Assembly: GCA_004292675.1 (NCBI GenBank)
Contig: RDXO01000024.1
Span: 1-64,000 of the forward strand
Source: Alphaproteobacteria bacterium
GTDB lineage: Bacteria; Pseudomonadota; Alphaproteobacteria; Rickettsiales; UBA998
Direction of reading: 5' to 3'
Length of the DNA: 64,000 bases
A program made the translations under genes and the position numbers. This document shows, one piece after another, positions 26,889-37,410 of the stretch (its first letter is position 1; each line of letters starts with the position of its first letter). Below the pieces are notes generated by a model, which was not told where the DNA came from, made no database searches, and worked only from the letters and a program-made list of their open reading frames with translations.

Positions 26889-28121
26889 ATGGCATTGGAT
26901 GTATTGATTATTGGAGCAGGGGCAGCAGGAAGCGTTGTCGCAAAAAAATGCGCGATGCATCGTGAGGTGTTTGGGCGTATTCATGTAGCAAGTCGCACAT
27001 TCTCAAAATGTGAAGAAATTCAAAAGCAATGTGCCTCAGAAATAAGCATTTCTCAGCTTGATGCAGATAATGTTTCTGAAACGGTAGCAATCATCACGAA
27101 GTTCAAGCCACAACTCGTGATCAATATGGCATTGCCTTATCAAGATTTGGCTATTATGTCGGCGTGCTTGGAAACAGGCGTGGATTATATGGATACCGCA
27201 AACTATGAACCGCGTGATGTGGCGAAGTTTGAATATAGTTGGCAATGGGCGTATCATGATCGCTTCAAAGATAAGGGCATTAAGGCGATTTTGGGCTGTG
27301 GTTTTGACCCCGGAATGACCAACATTTATTGCGCCTATGCACAAAAGCACCTCTTTGATGAGATTCATTATATTGATATTGTTGATTGCAATGCAGGGGA
27401 TCATGGGCAATCTTTTGCTACCAATTTCAACCCTGAAATCAATATCCGTGAAGTGACGCAACGTGGGAAATATTGGGAAGAAGGCGAGTGGAAGGAAATT
27501 GACGCGCTCAGCATCAATCAGATGATTGATTATCCTGAAGTGGGCGGGCGACGCAGCTATTTGCTCTATCATGAGGAGCTGGAATCATTAGTGAAGCATA
27601 TCAAAGGCTTAAAGCGCATTCGCTTCTGGATGACGTTTGGTGAAGAATATATCAAGCACCTCACCGTATTGCAAAATATTGGTATGACGCGCATTGATCC
27701 CGTGATGCATCACGGGCAGAAAATCATCCCGATTGAGTTCTTGAAAACCTTGCTTCCTGAGCCGTCCTCATTAGCAGAAAATTATACGGGGAAAACCTCG
27801 ATCGGTTGCATCTTTGAAGGCATCAAAGATGGCAAAAAACGCCGTGTGATGATTTATAATGTCTGTGATCATGCACTCACTCATCAAGAAGTGGGGGCGC
27901 AAGCCGTATCCTATACCACAGGCGTTCCCGCCGTTGCAGGGGCAATGATGGTGGCACATGGGGCATGGAGTGGTATAGGCGTGTTCAATGTCGAACAATT
28001 TGATCCCGATCCATTTATGGAGCAGGTGGCAAAAATTGGCTTGCCGTGGCATGTGGTGGAATTGGATGCTCATGCACAATTAGGCGAAGATATTTTGTTT
28101 AAGCCACAGGTTGCTGCATAA
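26889..28121 (+). CDS. Carboxynorspermidine synthase (saccharopine dehydrogenase family)
   Basis: Likely makes carboxyspermidine or carboxynorspermidine from a diamine and aspartate semialdehyde, the first step of an S-adenosylmethionine-free polyamine route. An N-terminal Rossmann loop (LIIGAGAAGSVVAKKC) and the CGFDPGMTN segment fit the Lys1-type CANSDH group. 410 aa from ATG 26889, which AAGGAG precedes at 7 bp. The decarboxylase gene starts on the base after this stop, so the two are one operon. Confidence 0.9.
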   Translation: MALDVLIIGAGAAGSVVAKKCAMHREVFGRIHVASRTFSKCEEIQKQCASEISISQLDADNVSETVAIITKFKPQLVINMALPYQDLAIMSACLETGVDYMDTANYEPRDVAKFEYSWQWAYHDRFKDKGIKAILGCGFDPGMTNIYCAYAQKHLFDEIHYIDIVDCNAGDHGQSFATNFNPEINIREVTQRGKYWEEGEWKEIDALSINQMIDYPEVGGRRSYLLYHEELESLVKHIKGLKRIRFWMTFGEEYIKHLTVLQNIGMTRIDPVMHHGQKIIPIEFLKTLLPEPSSLAENYTGKTSIGCIFEGIKDGKKRRVMIYNVCDHALTHQEVGAQAVSYTTGVPAVAGAMMVAHGAWSGIGVFNVEQFDPDPFMEQVAKIGLPWHVVELDAHAQLGEDILFKPQVAA

Positions 28122-29252
28122 ATGATACGCCTTCCCATCGATAGGATGGCAACCCCCGCTTATGTAGCGGATGTGGCTGCCATCAAGCATAATCTTGGCG
28201 TTGCTGCACGCATCAAACAAGAGACAGGCTGCACCATGTTGCTTGCAACCAAAGCCTTTGCGATGCCTGCACTTTTTCCGATGATGGCGGAAGTGTTGGA
28301 TGGCACAACAGCGAGTGGGCTTTATGAAGCGCGTCTTGGGCATGAACATTTTGGTGGCGAGGTTCACGCTTATTCCCCAGCCTTCACCGCTAAGGATATG
28401 GATGCATTAGCAAAAATATGTGATCATATCTCCTTTAATTCCGTGGCGCAACTTGAAGCATTTGGTGGGCATTTTGCTCATGCGGGACTCAGAGTCAATC
28501 CGCGTCTATCCTTGGTGCGCACGAATAGCATCTATGATCCTTCCGCTGCCAATTCTCGCTTTGGAGTGGAATATGATGCCCTCACGCCAGAGGTGTTGAA
28601 GCGTATTTCATATCTGCATGTGCATAATTTGTGCGAAAATCATTCGGATGCATCCATGGCATTGATTGAACATATGATGCGCACACTTCCCCATGCCCTA
28701 GATGCTGTGGACTATGTCAATATAGGTGGCGGGCATTATTTCACACATCCAGATTATGATGTTGATGCATTATGCCACGCGGTGCGTCATCTGCAACAAA
28801 CGCATGGGGTGCGTGTGATTATCGAATCAGGCGCAGCGCATGTCTATGATGCGGGGTATTTGGTGGCGCGTGTGGTGGACATCGTGCAACGATCTGATGT
28901 TGCGATTGCGGTGCTTGATGCTTCCGCAACGTGTCATATGCCCGATGTGTTGGAAGTGCCGTATCGTCCGCATGTGATTGGAGATGATGAGGCGCACCCA
29001 CACGCCTATATCCTTGCAGGCAATACATGCCTCACAGGGGATGTGATTGGAACATATCATTTTGCTGAAGAACTAAAGATTGGTGATGCACTCATTTTTA
29101 CTGATATGATGCAATATAGTTTTGTAAAAAACACGAGTTTTAACGGTATGCCCTTGCCAGATTTGGCTATTTTGGATGAGGCGGGTGACTATCATGTGGT
29201 GAAATCGTTTGGCTATGAAGATTTTGCACGGAAATTATGCATATTGCCGTGA
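28122..29252 (+). CDS. nspC: Carboxynorspermidine decarboxylase
   Basis: PLP-dependent alanine-racemase-fold enzyme that decarboxylates the product of the preceding gene to give spermidine or norspermidine. The PLP lysine is K44 in LLATKAFAMP. The glycine-rich phosphate loop NIGGGHYF and the C-terminal dimer segment around GNTCLTGDVIG, with the substrate-binding cysteine, are present. 376 aa is normal. It starts directly after the synthase stop codon. Confidence 0.94.
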   Translation: MIRLPIDRMATPAYVADVAAIKHNLGVAARIKQETGCTMLLATKAFAMPALFPMMAEVLDGTTASGLYEARLGHEHFGGEVHAYSPAFTAKDMDALAKICDHISFNSVAQLEAFGGHFAHAGLRVNPRLSLVRTNSIYDPSAANSRFGVEYDALTPEVLKRISYLHVHNLCENHSDASMALIEHMMRTLPHALDAVDYVNIGGGHYFTHPDYDVDALCHAVRHLQQTHGVRVIIESGAAHVYDAGYLVARVVDIVQRSDVAIAVLDASATCHMPDVLEVPYRPHVIGDDEAHPHAYILAGNTCLTGDVIGTYHFAEELKIGDALIFTDMMQYSFVKNTSFNGMPLPDLAILDEAGDYHVVKSFGYEDFARKLCILP

Positions 29253-29292
29253 TATTAGTTGAGTTTTTATAAGATACAGGTATAAACAAACG

Positions 29293-29655
29293 ATGCATAT
29301 TGGAACTTGGTTACACACACTTCGTCATGGCACACATATCGGAACAGATATGTTTGGCAATAAATATTATACGGAACGCAAAGCGCGTGCGGGTCAACGT
29401 GCGAAGCGTTGGGTTGTCTATAAAGGGATTGCTGAGCCTTCTAAAGTGCCGCCAGTATGGCACGCATGGTTGCATTATACCATTGATCAGTTGCCGACAG
29501 ATCTTAGCACCCCGCACTATGCATGGCTAAAAGAACATCAACCGAATCTAACGGGTACGAAATTTGCGTATAAACCTAAAGGGCATGTCGCAAGTGGTGG
29601 GGTACGTAATGCATCAACATCGGATTATCAGGCATGGTCGCCTGATGGTCAATAG
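29293..29655 (+). CDS. NADH:ubiquinone oxidoreductase accessory subunit NDUFA12 (B17.2)
   Basis: A complex I accessory protein shared by alphaproteobacteria and mitochondria, found at the junction of the peripheral and membrane arms. The block GTDMFGNKYYTERKA, then RWVVYKG, and VPPVWHAWLHYTID near residues 55-70 are hallmarks. 120 aa is the bacterial length. It begins a short run with mlaD and the DUF2155 gene, an order conserved in this class. Confidence 0.94.
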   Translation: MHIGTWLHTLRHGTHIGTDMFGNKYYTERKARAGQRAKRWVVYKGIAEPSKVPPVWHAWLHYTIDQLPTDLSTPHYAWLKEHQPNLTGTKFAYKPKGHVASGGVRNASTSDYQAWSPDGQ

Positions 29656-29666
29656 GTGAGGGGCTT

Positions 29667-30179
29667 ATGTCACGCCGTATAGCAGAAACAATCATGGGAG
29701 CTGTCGTGCTTGGATGCGCGGGATGGTTCTTCATCTCTGCATATCATAAAAGCAATGTAATGGTCGGGCAAGAGCAAACACTCATTTATGCCAAATTTAG
29801 CGATGTCACGGGTGTGAATATCGGTAGCGATGTACGCATTGGTGGCGTGAAAGTGGGTTCAGTGCAGGAAATAGCACTTGATCCCGCATCATTCCAAGCG
29901 CGTATTGGCTTGAACATAGATAAAAAACTAGCCTTGCCATTGGATTCATCCGCTGCGATTGTCGGAGAAAGTTTGCTTGGAGGTAAGTTTGTGGCACTTA
30001 CCCCCGGCGCAGATACAGAAAAAATGACGCAAGGTGCAGAAATTGAGTTTACCCAATCTTCTGTGAGTTTAGAGCAATTATTGGGTAAGTTTATTTTTAG
30101 TGCAGGGGGTGTGGATGACGCATCTGAGGGCAAATCATCACAACAAAGCGAAGATGATGCAGATTTTACGCTACCTTAG
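29667..30179 (+). CDS. mlaD: Outer membrane lipid asymmetry protein MlaD (MCE domain)
   Basis: The periplasmic MCE-domain part of the Mla phospholipid transporter. A single N-terminal membrane segment (about 8-26) is followed by the MCE core, with VTGVNIGSDVRIGGVKVG at about 48-65 and the GESLLGGKFV motif near 107. Length 170 aa. The end of the gene overlaps the start of the DUF2155 gene. mlaE, mlaF and mlaC are not nearby. Confidence 0.93.
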   Translation: MSRRIAETIMGAVVLGCAGWFFISAYHKSNVMVGQEQTLIYAKFSDVTGVNIGSDVRIGGVKVGSVQEIALDPASFQARIGLNIDKKLALPLDSSAAIVGESLLGGKFVALTPGADTEKMTQGAEIEFTQSSVSLEQLLGKFIFSAGGVDDASEGKSSQQSEDDADFTLP

Positions 30180-30774
30180 TCTCGTTGCCTTTGTTTCTGC
30201 ACTGTTAATCACTTTTGAATGTGCCTATGCACAAGAAGATAGTGCTGCACAAGAAGAGGCTGATTTATTTTCAAAAGAACAGCCTGCACTGGTTGCGCCA
30301 AATGTCGCGCCTTTTGGAGCAGACACACCCGCAGCTGAAGCACCGAATGCCGATGCAGTGCCAGAAGCAGAAGAACCTCAAGAACCCATATCCGAAATAT
30401 TGCCCTACGCGCATCTTGCTATCATTGATAAACGCAATGCCACGCGTGAAGTGGTTACGGTAAAAAGTAATAGTTCTGTTGTCTATGGTCATATGGAATT
30501 GACATTGCAGCGTTGCGTGCGCTATCAAGCCCCTCATGTTCCTGAACATGCAGCCTTAGTTCAACTAAGTGAGCCACGGCGGGCAAAGCAACCCTTATTC
30601 TTCTATGGCTGGTTGTTCCAAGTGCAAAAAGCCTTATCCCATCCTGAGCATCCCTTATATGATGTGGTATTATTAGAATGTCGTGCGAAGGTTAAACAAG
30701 CAACCAAAGTGAAAAAGCAGGATAAGAAAGAACCCGCAGATCAGCCAAAGGACACAGAAGAAGCACTAGATTAG
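30154..30774 (+). CDS. DUF2155 domain-containing exported protein
   Basis: Unknown role. A cleavable signal peptide is likely (hydrophobic core LSLVAFVSALLI, then AYA-Q). A low-complexity acidic and proline linker follows, then the DUF2155 domain with the conserved pattern of a CVRYQAP segment, LFFYGWLFQV, HPLYDVVLLEC and paired cysteines. The tail is Lys-rich. The start is set at ATG 30154, giving the signal peptide; an earlier ATG would not. The gene overlaps mlaD and meets waaA head-on with a 4-bp overlap. Confidence 0.88.
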   Translation: MMQILRYLSLVAFVSALLITFECAYAQEDSAAQEEADLFSKEQPALVAPNVAPFGADTPAAEAPNADAVPEAEEPQEPISEILPYAHLAIIDKRNATREVVTVKSNSSVVYGHMELTLQRCVRYQAPHVPEHAALVQLSEPRRAKQPLFFYGWLFQVQKALSHPEHPLYDVVLLECRAKVKQATKVKKQDKKEPADQPKDTEEALD

Positions 30775-32033
30775 CGTTCTAGATAAGGCAATAACATCGC
30801 ATGGATGCGTATCACCACATCATCATGCGTGTTTAGAAAATTCGTGCCTGCCTCAATGAGTGCTTCGCATTGGTGCGGATGTTCGATAAGATGCGTGATT
30901 TGCTGTGCTAATTCATCGCCATTATGCACATCAATCAACGCCTTAGCCTTGTGTAACTCGTAGCAAACATCTGTAAAATTAAAACGGTGCGGTCCGTACA
31001 GAACGGTGCATCCAAGGCGGACGGCTTCAATAGGGTTCTGCCCACCATGAGGCACAAGCGAACCACCGATAAAGACGATGTGTGCGAGGCGATACCATAA
31101 ACCAAGCTCTCCCATCGTGTCTGCCAGATAGATAGCAGTTTGTGGCGTGAGTGCTTCTTGGGTGCTACGTTGCGCAACGTTCCACCCATCAGATCGTAGC
31201 ATTGTCGCAATGTCAGAGCCACGATGGGCATGGCGTGGAACAAGAATCAGTAATGCATCAGGGTGCGTGAGGCGGACTTGTTGATGCGCCAATGCCAATA
31301 ACTCATCTTCCCCTTTATGCGTGCTTGCGGCAACCCAACATGGGCGCGACCCTAGGGCAGAACGCATGGCATCATAGCGTGTTTCATCCACACTAAGAGG
31401 TGCAGCATCATATTTCATATTCCCAACATAATGGACGTTTGTGCCGCCTAAGTCACAAAATAATTGTGCATCTGCCTCGCTTTTAGCAAAAATCACATCA
31501 AAGTGTGAGAGTATTTTTGCAGAAGCACGCGGGGCTTTGCGCCAACGCGCAGCAGAGCGTGGGGACATGCGCCCATTGAGCAAGATAAGCGGAATGGCAC
31601 GCTGAGAAATTGCCCTAATCATGTTGGGCCATAATTCAGAATCAACAAAACACACCATATGAGGTTGCCAATGTTTTAAGAACCGCGCTACAGATGGGGG
31701 CGTATCCAGAGGGGCATAGGCATGATGGACGCGATCAATCGGATGTTGCGCAATCATGATTGCAGCCGACAAGGTAGTGGTAGTGATCAAAATATGCACT
31801 GAAGGATCGGTGGCAAGAAGATGACGGATGAGGCGTTGCGCCGAATTAGTTTCACCAATGCTTGCCGCATGAATCCAGATGAGCGGAGCAATGGGGCGTT
31901 TTGTTGCGTTTTTCCCATAGCGTTCATCCATACGCTGCCCATCTTCCTTGCCCTGCTTTAATCGTGAGCGTAGATAATAGGGGAGGAATGGGATAGCAAG
32001 ATAGGTAGCGAAGCGATAGATCGATAGGATCAT
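30771..32033 (-). CDS. waaA: 3-deoxy-D-manno-octulosonic acid (Kdo) transferase
   Basis: Adds Kdo to lipid IVA at the inner membrane. An N-terminal membrane anchor (about 8-25) precedes the GT30 motif IHAASIGE, whose glutamate is catalytic. The C-terminal half holds FIGGSLVPHGGQNPIE, the sugar-nucleotide site. 420 aa is normal. It overlaps the DUF374 gene by 4 bp, and that gene overlaps the ABC transporter, making one lipid A operon. Confidence 0.95.
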   Translation of the reverse strand: MILSIYRFATYLAIPFLPYYLRSRLKQGKEDGQRMDERYGKNATKRPIAPLIWIHAASIGETNSAQRLIRHLLATDPSVHILITTTTLSAAIMIAQHPIDRVHHAYAPLDTPPSVARFLKHWQPHMVCFVDSELWPNMIRAISQRAIPLILLNGRMSPRSAARWRKAPRASAKILSHFDVIFAKSEADAQLFCDLGGTNVHYVGNMKYDAAPLSVDETRYDAMRSALGSRPCWVAASTHKGEDELLALAHQQVRLTHPDALLILVPRHAHRGSDIATMLRSDGWNVAQRSTQEALTPQTAIYLADTMGELGLWYRLAHIVFIGGSLVPHGGQNPIEAVRLGCTVLYGPHRFNFTDVCYELHKAKALIDVHNGDELAQQITHLIEHPHQCEALIEAGTNFLNTHDDVVIRIHAMLLPYLER

Positions 32034-32734
32034 GATGGTTCTATCCGTTGATCCGCGTGTGAGGTGATTGCGTGCAAAGCTGATTCAATAGCTTGGCGCA
32101 GAAGCTGACGTTGCGTATGCTTATCTGCATGGGATGCGATAACATCTTGAGGAAGGATCGGGGCGGCGGCATAAAAATAGATTTTAGAGAAAGGCAAGGC
32201 AACCATAAAGCGATCCCACGAGTTCAAGCGATGATGACGTTGCGATGCATAACTGACGCAAATAATCGGTGCATTGGTAAGCATTGCGAGGTGCGCCACG
32301 CCCTCTGATGCGATCTCCGCCGGCCCACGCGGACCATCTGGAGTGATGGCAAGATTATGCCCATTGCGGTATGCTGTTATGAGTTGCCGTAAGGCTTGTG
32401 TACCACCGCGTGATGTTGAACCATAGATAATATCAATGCCGTAATGGTGCAGCACACGACCAATCAACCGACCATCAGCGTGAGATGAAACAAGGGCGTG
32501 CAAAGGGCGACCTTTGGGAGTATGCGATTGCATGAGCATCATACGGCTGTGCCACGCGACAAAGATCGCTTGGTTCGTTCCGTCAAAATAGGGTTTGGCA
32601 TGGTCATCAATCACGCTTTCCATGCGCCCTGTGAGCAGAACGAATCGCGTATAATAGGCGCATAATAACCCAATAAATTGATGCACGCGTTCAGATTTGA
32701 AGAAGCGTTTCCAGTGCGCCTTCCAACGGATCAT
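32030..32734 (-). CDS. DUF374 lysophospholipid acyltransferase-like protein
   Basis: 234 aa. It carries the DUF374 pattern with VAWHSRMMLMQ, VSSHADGRLIGRVL, the GSTSRGG loop, and AITPDGPRGP, related to the PlsC/LpxL acyltransferase fold but with a distinct active-site arrangement. Substrate unknown; its place between waaA and an msbA-like transporter suggests a role in lipid A or outer-leaflet lipid handling. Overlaps both neighbours by 4 bp. Confidence 0.88.
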   Translation of the reverse strand: MIRWKAHWKRFFKSERVHQFIGLLCAYYTRFVLLTGRMESVIDDHAKPYFDGTNQAIFVAWHSRMMLMQSHTPKGRPLHALVSSHADGRLIGRVLHHYGIDIIYGSTSRGGTQALRQLITAYRNGHNLAITPDGPRGPAEIASEGVAHLAMLTNAPIICVSYASQRHHRLNSWDRFMVALPFSKIYFYAAAPILPQDVIASHADKHTQRQLLRQAIESALHAITSHADQRIEPS

Positions 32735-34536
32735 GCGTCATCAATCCCTGATCGTTCAAATTGACGATGATAAAGGCGCGCATAATGCCCATTTTTTGCT
32801 AATAAGCTGCTATGCGTGCCATGTTCAACGATCATCCCTTTATGCAGCACATAAATATGATCAGCGTGCAGAATGGTTGAAAGACGATGCGCAATCACTA
32901 AGGATGTGCGCGATTGCATCAATGTGCTTAGTGCTTGCTGCACCTGATGTTCTGATTGCGAATCAAGCGAAGACGTTGCCTCATCAAGCAACAAAATGGG
33001 TGCATCTTTCAAAAAGGCACGGGCAATGCATAATCGTTGACGCTGCCCCCCAGAAAGTTTCACCCCTGCCGGGCCAACTTTGGTATCATAACCTTGAGGG
33101 AGATCCATGATAAAATCATGTGCGGCTGCCATCTGTGCAGCGTGCATGATGGATTCACGCGAGGCATCAAGGCGACCATAGGCGATATTATTAGCCACAC
33201 TATCATCAAACAACATCACATCCTGAGAGACAATCGCGATAGAATGACGCAAAGACGCAAGAGTGACATCACGAATATCTTGCCCATCAATCCATATATT
33301 GCCCGAAGAGCAATCATAAAAGCGCAATAATAAGTTCATGAGCGTAGATTTACCGCTGCCCGAAGAACCCACCAATGCCACCATCGTTCCCGCAGGAACA
33401 ATGAGCGAGGCACGTTTAATGGCATGTTCTTGTTCCTCATAATTAAAACAGACTTCTTCCATAACGATGTCACCATGAGGGACATGCAGTGGTTGCGCTG
33501 TGATAGTATCAGCAATAGTTGGCTTCTTATCCAGCACGGCAAAGAGGCGTTGCGCTGAAGCAAGCCCTTCTTGTAGCTGATTATTTAGCCCTGAGAGTGT
33601 ACGTAGCGGGCGATATGCCATCATCATGGCAGCAATGAATGAGAAAAACCCACCGGGGCTATTTTCACCATGCAGCACTTGGTATCCCCCATAGCCAAGG
33701 ACAATAGCTACACCAATCGCGCCGACTGCTTCCATCATGGGGCTTGCAGCCGCTTGCACTTTCGATGCTTTCATATAGAGCGCAAATAAGCGCATAATCC
33801 CATGCTGTGCTTTTTCTATCTCATATTCTTCACGACCATAGGCTTTCACGACATGTACATTGCTGAAGGTTTCATCAAGCGTATTAGTGAATTCACCAAG
33901 CTCTTTTTGGATACCATCAGCCACGCGGCGCATACGTTTGCCTAAGCGCAAAATAGGATAAATCGCAACAGGGAACGCAATCAGTGCCAAAAGCGTCAAT
34001 TCCCAACTTTGATAGCACATCAAACCGATTAATACGATGAGGGAGATAAATTCTTTCGCAAGCCCTGCCAATACGCTAGATACCGCTTGACGCATCATCT
34101 GAATATCATTAGTGAAGCGCGATACTAAACGCCCCGAAGATTGGCTATGAAATAACCCTACGTCGGAATAGACTAAATGGCGGAATAATTCCACTTGCAT
34201 CTTCGCCACAATGCTCTGCCCAACATGGCGCATCAGCATCGTTTGCGCATAATTTGTGATGCCTCCCGTGGTTGCTAAAATTACATAAGCAAATGGAATG
34301 AGTAGGAGGAGATCACTTTTTTTGTTGATGAACATATCATCCAAAGCAGGTTGCAATAACCATGCATTACCCGCGCCCGTCAGTGCAGCAATCATCATGC
34401 ACACAGCAGCGAGAATCAGCCGCGCATGATGTTCTGCGAGATAATGATCACGCACACGGCGTAAAAGATCATGGGTGGTATAAGGCACGATAAAAAAAAC
34501 TCCGTCAGCAGGTAGGATAAAATGATTGCAACGCAT
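32731..34536 (-). CDS. msbA: ABC transporter, lipid A exporter MsbA-like
   Basis: A half-transporter of 601 aa. Residues up to about 330 form the six-helix exporter domain. The ATPase domain has Walker A GSSGSGKST at 390-398, the signature LSGGQRQR, and Walker B ILLLDEATSS. The substrate is inferred from its place in an operon with waaA and DUF374: flipping of Kdo2-lipid A or an alternative lipid. Related exporters of multidrug type cannot be excluded. The first codons before residue 18 are doubtful. Confidence 0.88.
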   Translation of the reverse strand: MRCNHFILPADGVFFIVPYTTHDLLRRVRDHYLAEHHARLILAAVCMMIAALTGAGNAWLLQPALDDMFINKKSDLLLLIPFAYVILATTGGITNYAQTMLMRHVGQSIVAKMQVELFRHLVYSDVGLFHSQSSGRLVSRFTNDIQMMRQAVSSVLAGLAKEFISLIVLIGLMCYQSWELTLLALIAFPVAIYPILRLGKRMRRVADGIQKELGEFTNTLDETFSNVHVVKAYGREEYEIEKAQHGIMRLFALYMKASKVQAAASPMMEAVGAIGVAIVLGYGGYQVLHGENSPGGFFSFIAAMMMAYRPLRTLSGLNNQLQEGLASAQRLFAVLDKKPTIADTITAQPLHVPHGDIVMEEVCFNYEEQEHAIKRASLIVPAGTMVALVGSSGSGKSTLMNLLLRFYDCSSGNIWIDGQDIRDVTLASLRHSIAIVSQDVMLFDDSVANNIAYGRLDASRESIMHAAQMAAAHDFIMDLPQGYDTKVGPAGVKLSGGQRQRLCIARAFLKDAPILLLDEATSSLDSQSEHQVQQALSTLMQSRTSLVIAHRLSTILHADHIYVLHKGMIVEHGTHSSLLAKNGHYARLYHRQFERSGIDDA

Positions 34537-34637
34537 GAAAATGAATTGCTATATCTTATAGTTTTAACGTGATCTTTTGTCAAGAACACAACGATCTCCG
34601 CGAATTAAAGAATGCGAGGAAAAATTTTGTACGCTCT

Positions 34638-34664
34638 CTTGAAATCGTTTCGGAGTTCTATTTA
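34638..34664 (+). promoter_or_regulatory. Heat-shock (sigma32-like) promoter of clpB
   Basis: CTTGAAA at 34638-34644 and CTATTTA at 34658-34664 are separated by 13 bp, close to the sigma32 consensus CTTGAAA-N13/14-CCATTTA. It lies about 35 bp before clpB, a heat-shock gene in all studied relatives, and rpoH is in the same window. Confidence 0.65.
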
Positions 34665-34697
34665 TCTATGATATAAGGAACATTATCTATAGAGGAT

Positions 34698-37310
34698 ATG
34701 ATTATGCAAATAGAGCGTTATACGGATGCAGCAAAACAAATGATGCAAGCGGCACAAGCAGAAGCGTTACGCCGTGATCATCAACGATTTATGCCAGAGC
34801 ATATAGTGATGGCATTGCTAAAATCCTTTGATAAAAGTCCCAAGCAGTTGCTGCACGCAGCGGGTGGGGATAGTGAGCTATTGACCCAAGAATTAGAGCG
34901 CATACTCAAAGCGCAGCCTTCGGTATCGGGTGCAGGTGCAGGCAATCTGATGCTTGACCCTTCAACGGCAAAACTCATTGGTGCTGCCGAAGAATTGGCG
35001 ATGAAGAATAATGATGATTTTGTCACGGTAGAGATGTTTTTGCTTGCCGCATCCACGCAAACGGGCGGATGTGCTGATGCGATGAAAAAAGCGGGGATTA
35101 CACCACAAGCACTCAATAATGCCATCAAAACCATGCGAGGGGGGCGCGTGGCGGATTCTGCCGGGGCGGAGAATAAATATCAAGCACTTGCAAAATACAC
35201 CAAGGATTTCACTGCACTTGCGAAAGAGAATAAACTCGATCCTGTCATTGGGCGTGATGAGGAAATACGGCGCACGATGCAGGTTCTTTCGCGTCGCACG
35301 AAGAATAATCCCGTATTAATTGGTGAGCCGGGGGTAGGAAAAACAGCGATTGTTGAAGGCTTGGCGCAACGTATTGTGCAGGAAGATGTACCCGAAAATC
35401 TGAAGGGCAAAAAATTATTATCTTTAGATTTAGGAGCATTGATTGCAGGCGCAAAATTCCGTGGTGAGTTTGAAGAACGTCTCAAGGCAGTATTGGCAGA
35501 AGTCCATGCGCTCGAAGGGGATGTGGTGCTATTTATCGATGAGCTGCATACGCTTGTGGGAGCAGGGGCAGCGGAAGGATCGATGGATGCATCCAATTTG
35601 CTTAAACCTGCATTAGCACGGGGAGAATTGCATTGTGTGGGCGCAACCACTCTTGATGAGTACCGTAAATATATTGAAAAAGATGCTGCACTTGCGCGGC
35701 GTTTTCAAGCGGTGTTGGTGTCTGAACCGACCGTAGAAGATACAATTTCAATATTGCGCGGGTTGAAAGAGAAATATGAAGTACATCATGGCGTGAATAT
35801 CACCGATGGCGCGTTGGTAGCAGCAGCAACACTTGCCAATCGTTATATTACGGATCGGTTTTTACCTGATAAGGCGATTGATCTTGTCGATGAAGCAGCA
35901 TCACGCTTGCGTATGGAAGTCGATAGCAAGCCTGAAGAACTCGATGAATTAGATCGTCGCATTATTCAAATGAAGATTGAATCAGAGGCAATGAAGCGCG
36001 AAAAAGATAAGGCATCGCAGGATCGCCTAGCGAAAGTACAAACCGAGCTTGCCATTTTAGAGCAGCAATCAGCAGAATTGACCCTACGTTGGCAATCTGA
36101 GAAGAATAAACTTGCCGATGCCAACATTCTCAAAGAGAAATTAGAAGCAGCGCGATCCGAGTTAAACACAGCGCAACGTGAGGGCAATTTCACGCGGGCA
36201 GGGGAGATCGCCTATGGGATTATTCCTGATTTAGAAAAGCAGCTTGCCGCAGCGGAGCAAAATTCTGGTGCTGAAGGTGACGATCTCATGCTACGTGAAT
36301 CAGTAACGGATGAAGATATTGCCTCGATTGTCGCACGGTGGACGGGCATTCCAGTGGAGCGTATGATGGAAGGTGAAAAAGATAAGCTACTGCGCTGTGA
36401 AGATGAGTTGCGCAAGCGTGTTATTGGGCAAGAAGAAGCCTTGATTGCCGTGAGTAATGCGGTACGCCGTGCGCGTGCGGGCTTGCAAGACCCAAATAAA
36501 CCACTAGGATCATTTTTATTCTTAGGACCAACAGGGGTAGGGAAAACTGAACTGACCAAAGCCCTAGCCCGCTTTATTTTTGATGATGAGCAGGCTTTAT
36601 TGCGAATGGATATGTCCGAATATATGGAAAAACATGCGGTAGCACGCTTGATTGGTGCGCCCCCGGGGTATGTTGGCTATGAACAAGGCGGAACACTTAC
36701 GGAGGCGGTGCGTCGTCGCCCCTATCAAGTGATTTTGTTTGATGAAGTAGAAAAAGCCCATCCTGATATTTTTAATGTTCTATTGCAAGTATTGGACGAT
36801 GGCAGGCTCACGGATTCCCACGGGCGCACGGTGGATTTTCGCAATACCATCATTGTGTTGACCTCAAATTTAGGGGCGCAGCATATTGCCAATCTTCCTG
36901 ATGGCGCACGCGTGGATATGGTACGTGATGAGGTGATGGATGCGGTGCGTAGTGCCTTTCGTCCCGAATTCATTAACCGCTTGGATGATATTGTCTTGTT
37001 CAATCGCTTGGGGCAAGAGATGATCCGCAGCATTACCGAGATTCAAGTGCAGCGTGTGCAACAACGCTTAGATCATCGTGCAATCGCATTGCAATTAGAT
37101 GATAGTGCCTATCTGTGGTTGGCGCAGGCAGGCTATGATCCCGTCTATGGTGCGCGCCCATTGAAGCGGATGATCCAGCGTCATCTTGAGAATATACTTG
37201 CAACGGATATTCTTAGTGGCAAGATTGCTGATGGCAATGTGGTTCGCGTGAGTGCAGATAAAGACGGCTTGTTATTTAGTGTGGGGCATAGGCATAAGGA
37301 GGTGGCGTAA
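34698..37310 (+). CDS. clpB: ATP-dependent chaperone ClpB
   Basis: Hexameric disaggregase that works with DnaK. Full length, 870 aa: an N-terminal double Clp repeat (1-150), AAA-1 with Walker A GEPGVGKT near 209-216, the coiled-coil middle domain about 400-530 that identifies ClpB rather than ClpA or ClpC, and AAA-2 with GPTGVGKT near 609-616. The first ATG or the third codon, also ATG, could start it; a GAGGAT ribosome site fits either. Confidence 0.97.
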   Translation: MIMQIERYTDAAKQMMQAAQAEALRRDHQRFMPEHIVMALLKSFDKSPKQLLHAAGGDSELLTQELERILKAQPSVSGAGAGNLMLDPSTAKLIGAAEELAMKNNDDFVTVEMFLLAASTQTGGCADAMKKAGITPQALNNAIKTMRGGRVADSAGAENKYQALAKYTKDFTALAKENKLDPVIGRDEEIRRTMQVLSRRTKNNPVLIGEPGVGKTAIVEGLAQRIVQEDVPENLKGKKLLSLDLGALIAGAKFRGEFEERLKAVLAEVHALEGDVVLFIDELHTLVGAGAAEGSMDASNLLKPALARGELHCVGATTLDEYRKYIEKDAALARRFQAVLVSEPTVEDTISILRGLKEKYEVHHGVNITDGALVAAATLANRYITDRFLPDKAIDLVDEAASRLRMEVDSKPEELDELDRRIIQMKIESEAMKREKDKASQDRLAKVQTELAILEQQSAELTLRWQSEKNKLADANILKEKLEAARSELNTAQREGNFTRAGEIAYGIIPDLEKQLAAAEQNSGAEGDDLMLRESVTDEDIASIVARWTGIPVERMMEGEKDKLLRCEDELRKRVIGQEEALIAVSNAVRRARAGLQDPNKPLGSFLFLGPTGVGKTELTKALARFIFDDEQALLRMDMSEYMEKHAVARLIGAPPGYVGYEQGGTLTEAVRRRPYQVILFDEVEKAHPDIFNVLLQVLDDGRLTDSHGRTVDFRNTIIVLTSNLGAQHIANLPDGARVDMVRDEVMDAVRSAFRPEFINRLDDIVLFNRLGQEMIRSITEIQVQRVQQRLDHRAIALQLDDSAYLWLAQAGYDPVYGARPLKRMIQRHLENILATDILSGKIADGNVVRVSADKDGLLFSVGHRHKEVA

Positions 37311-37380
37311 GGGGAGGTAAACTTCAAGGATTTTCATAGAAAGTCGTAATGTAAAAATGCCCCTTAAGATGAAAATATGG

Positions 37381-37410
37381 TTGATTTTTGCAGTGATTAT
37401 GTGTTATAAA
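37381..37410 (+). promoter_or_regulatory. Candidate promoter
   Basis: TTGATT at 37381-37386 and TATAAA at 37405-37410 with 18 bp spacing, before the hypothetical gene that follows. Confidence 0.45.

Noticed and set aside
35180-35650. 156-aa leftward open frame within clpB
   Set aside because: Antisense shadow of the first AAA domain of clpB, with no start signals.
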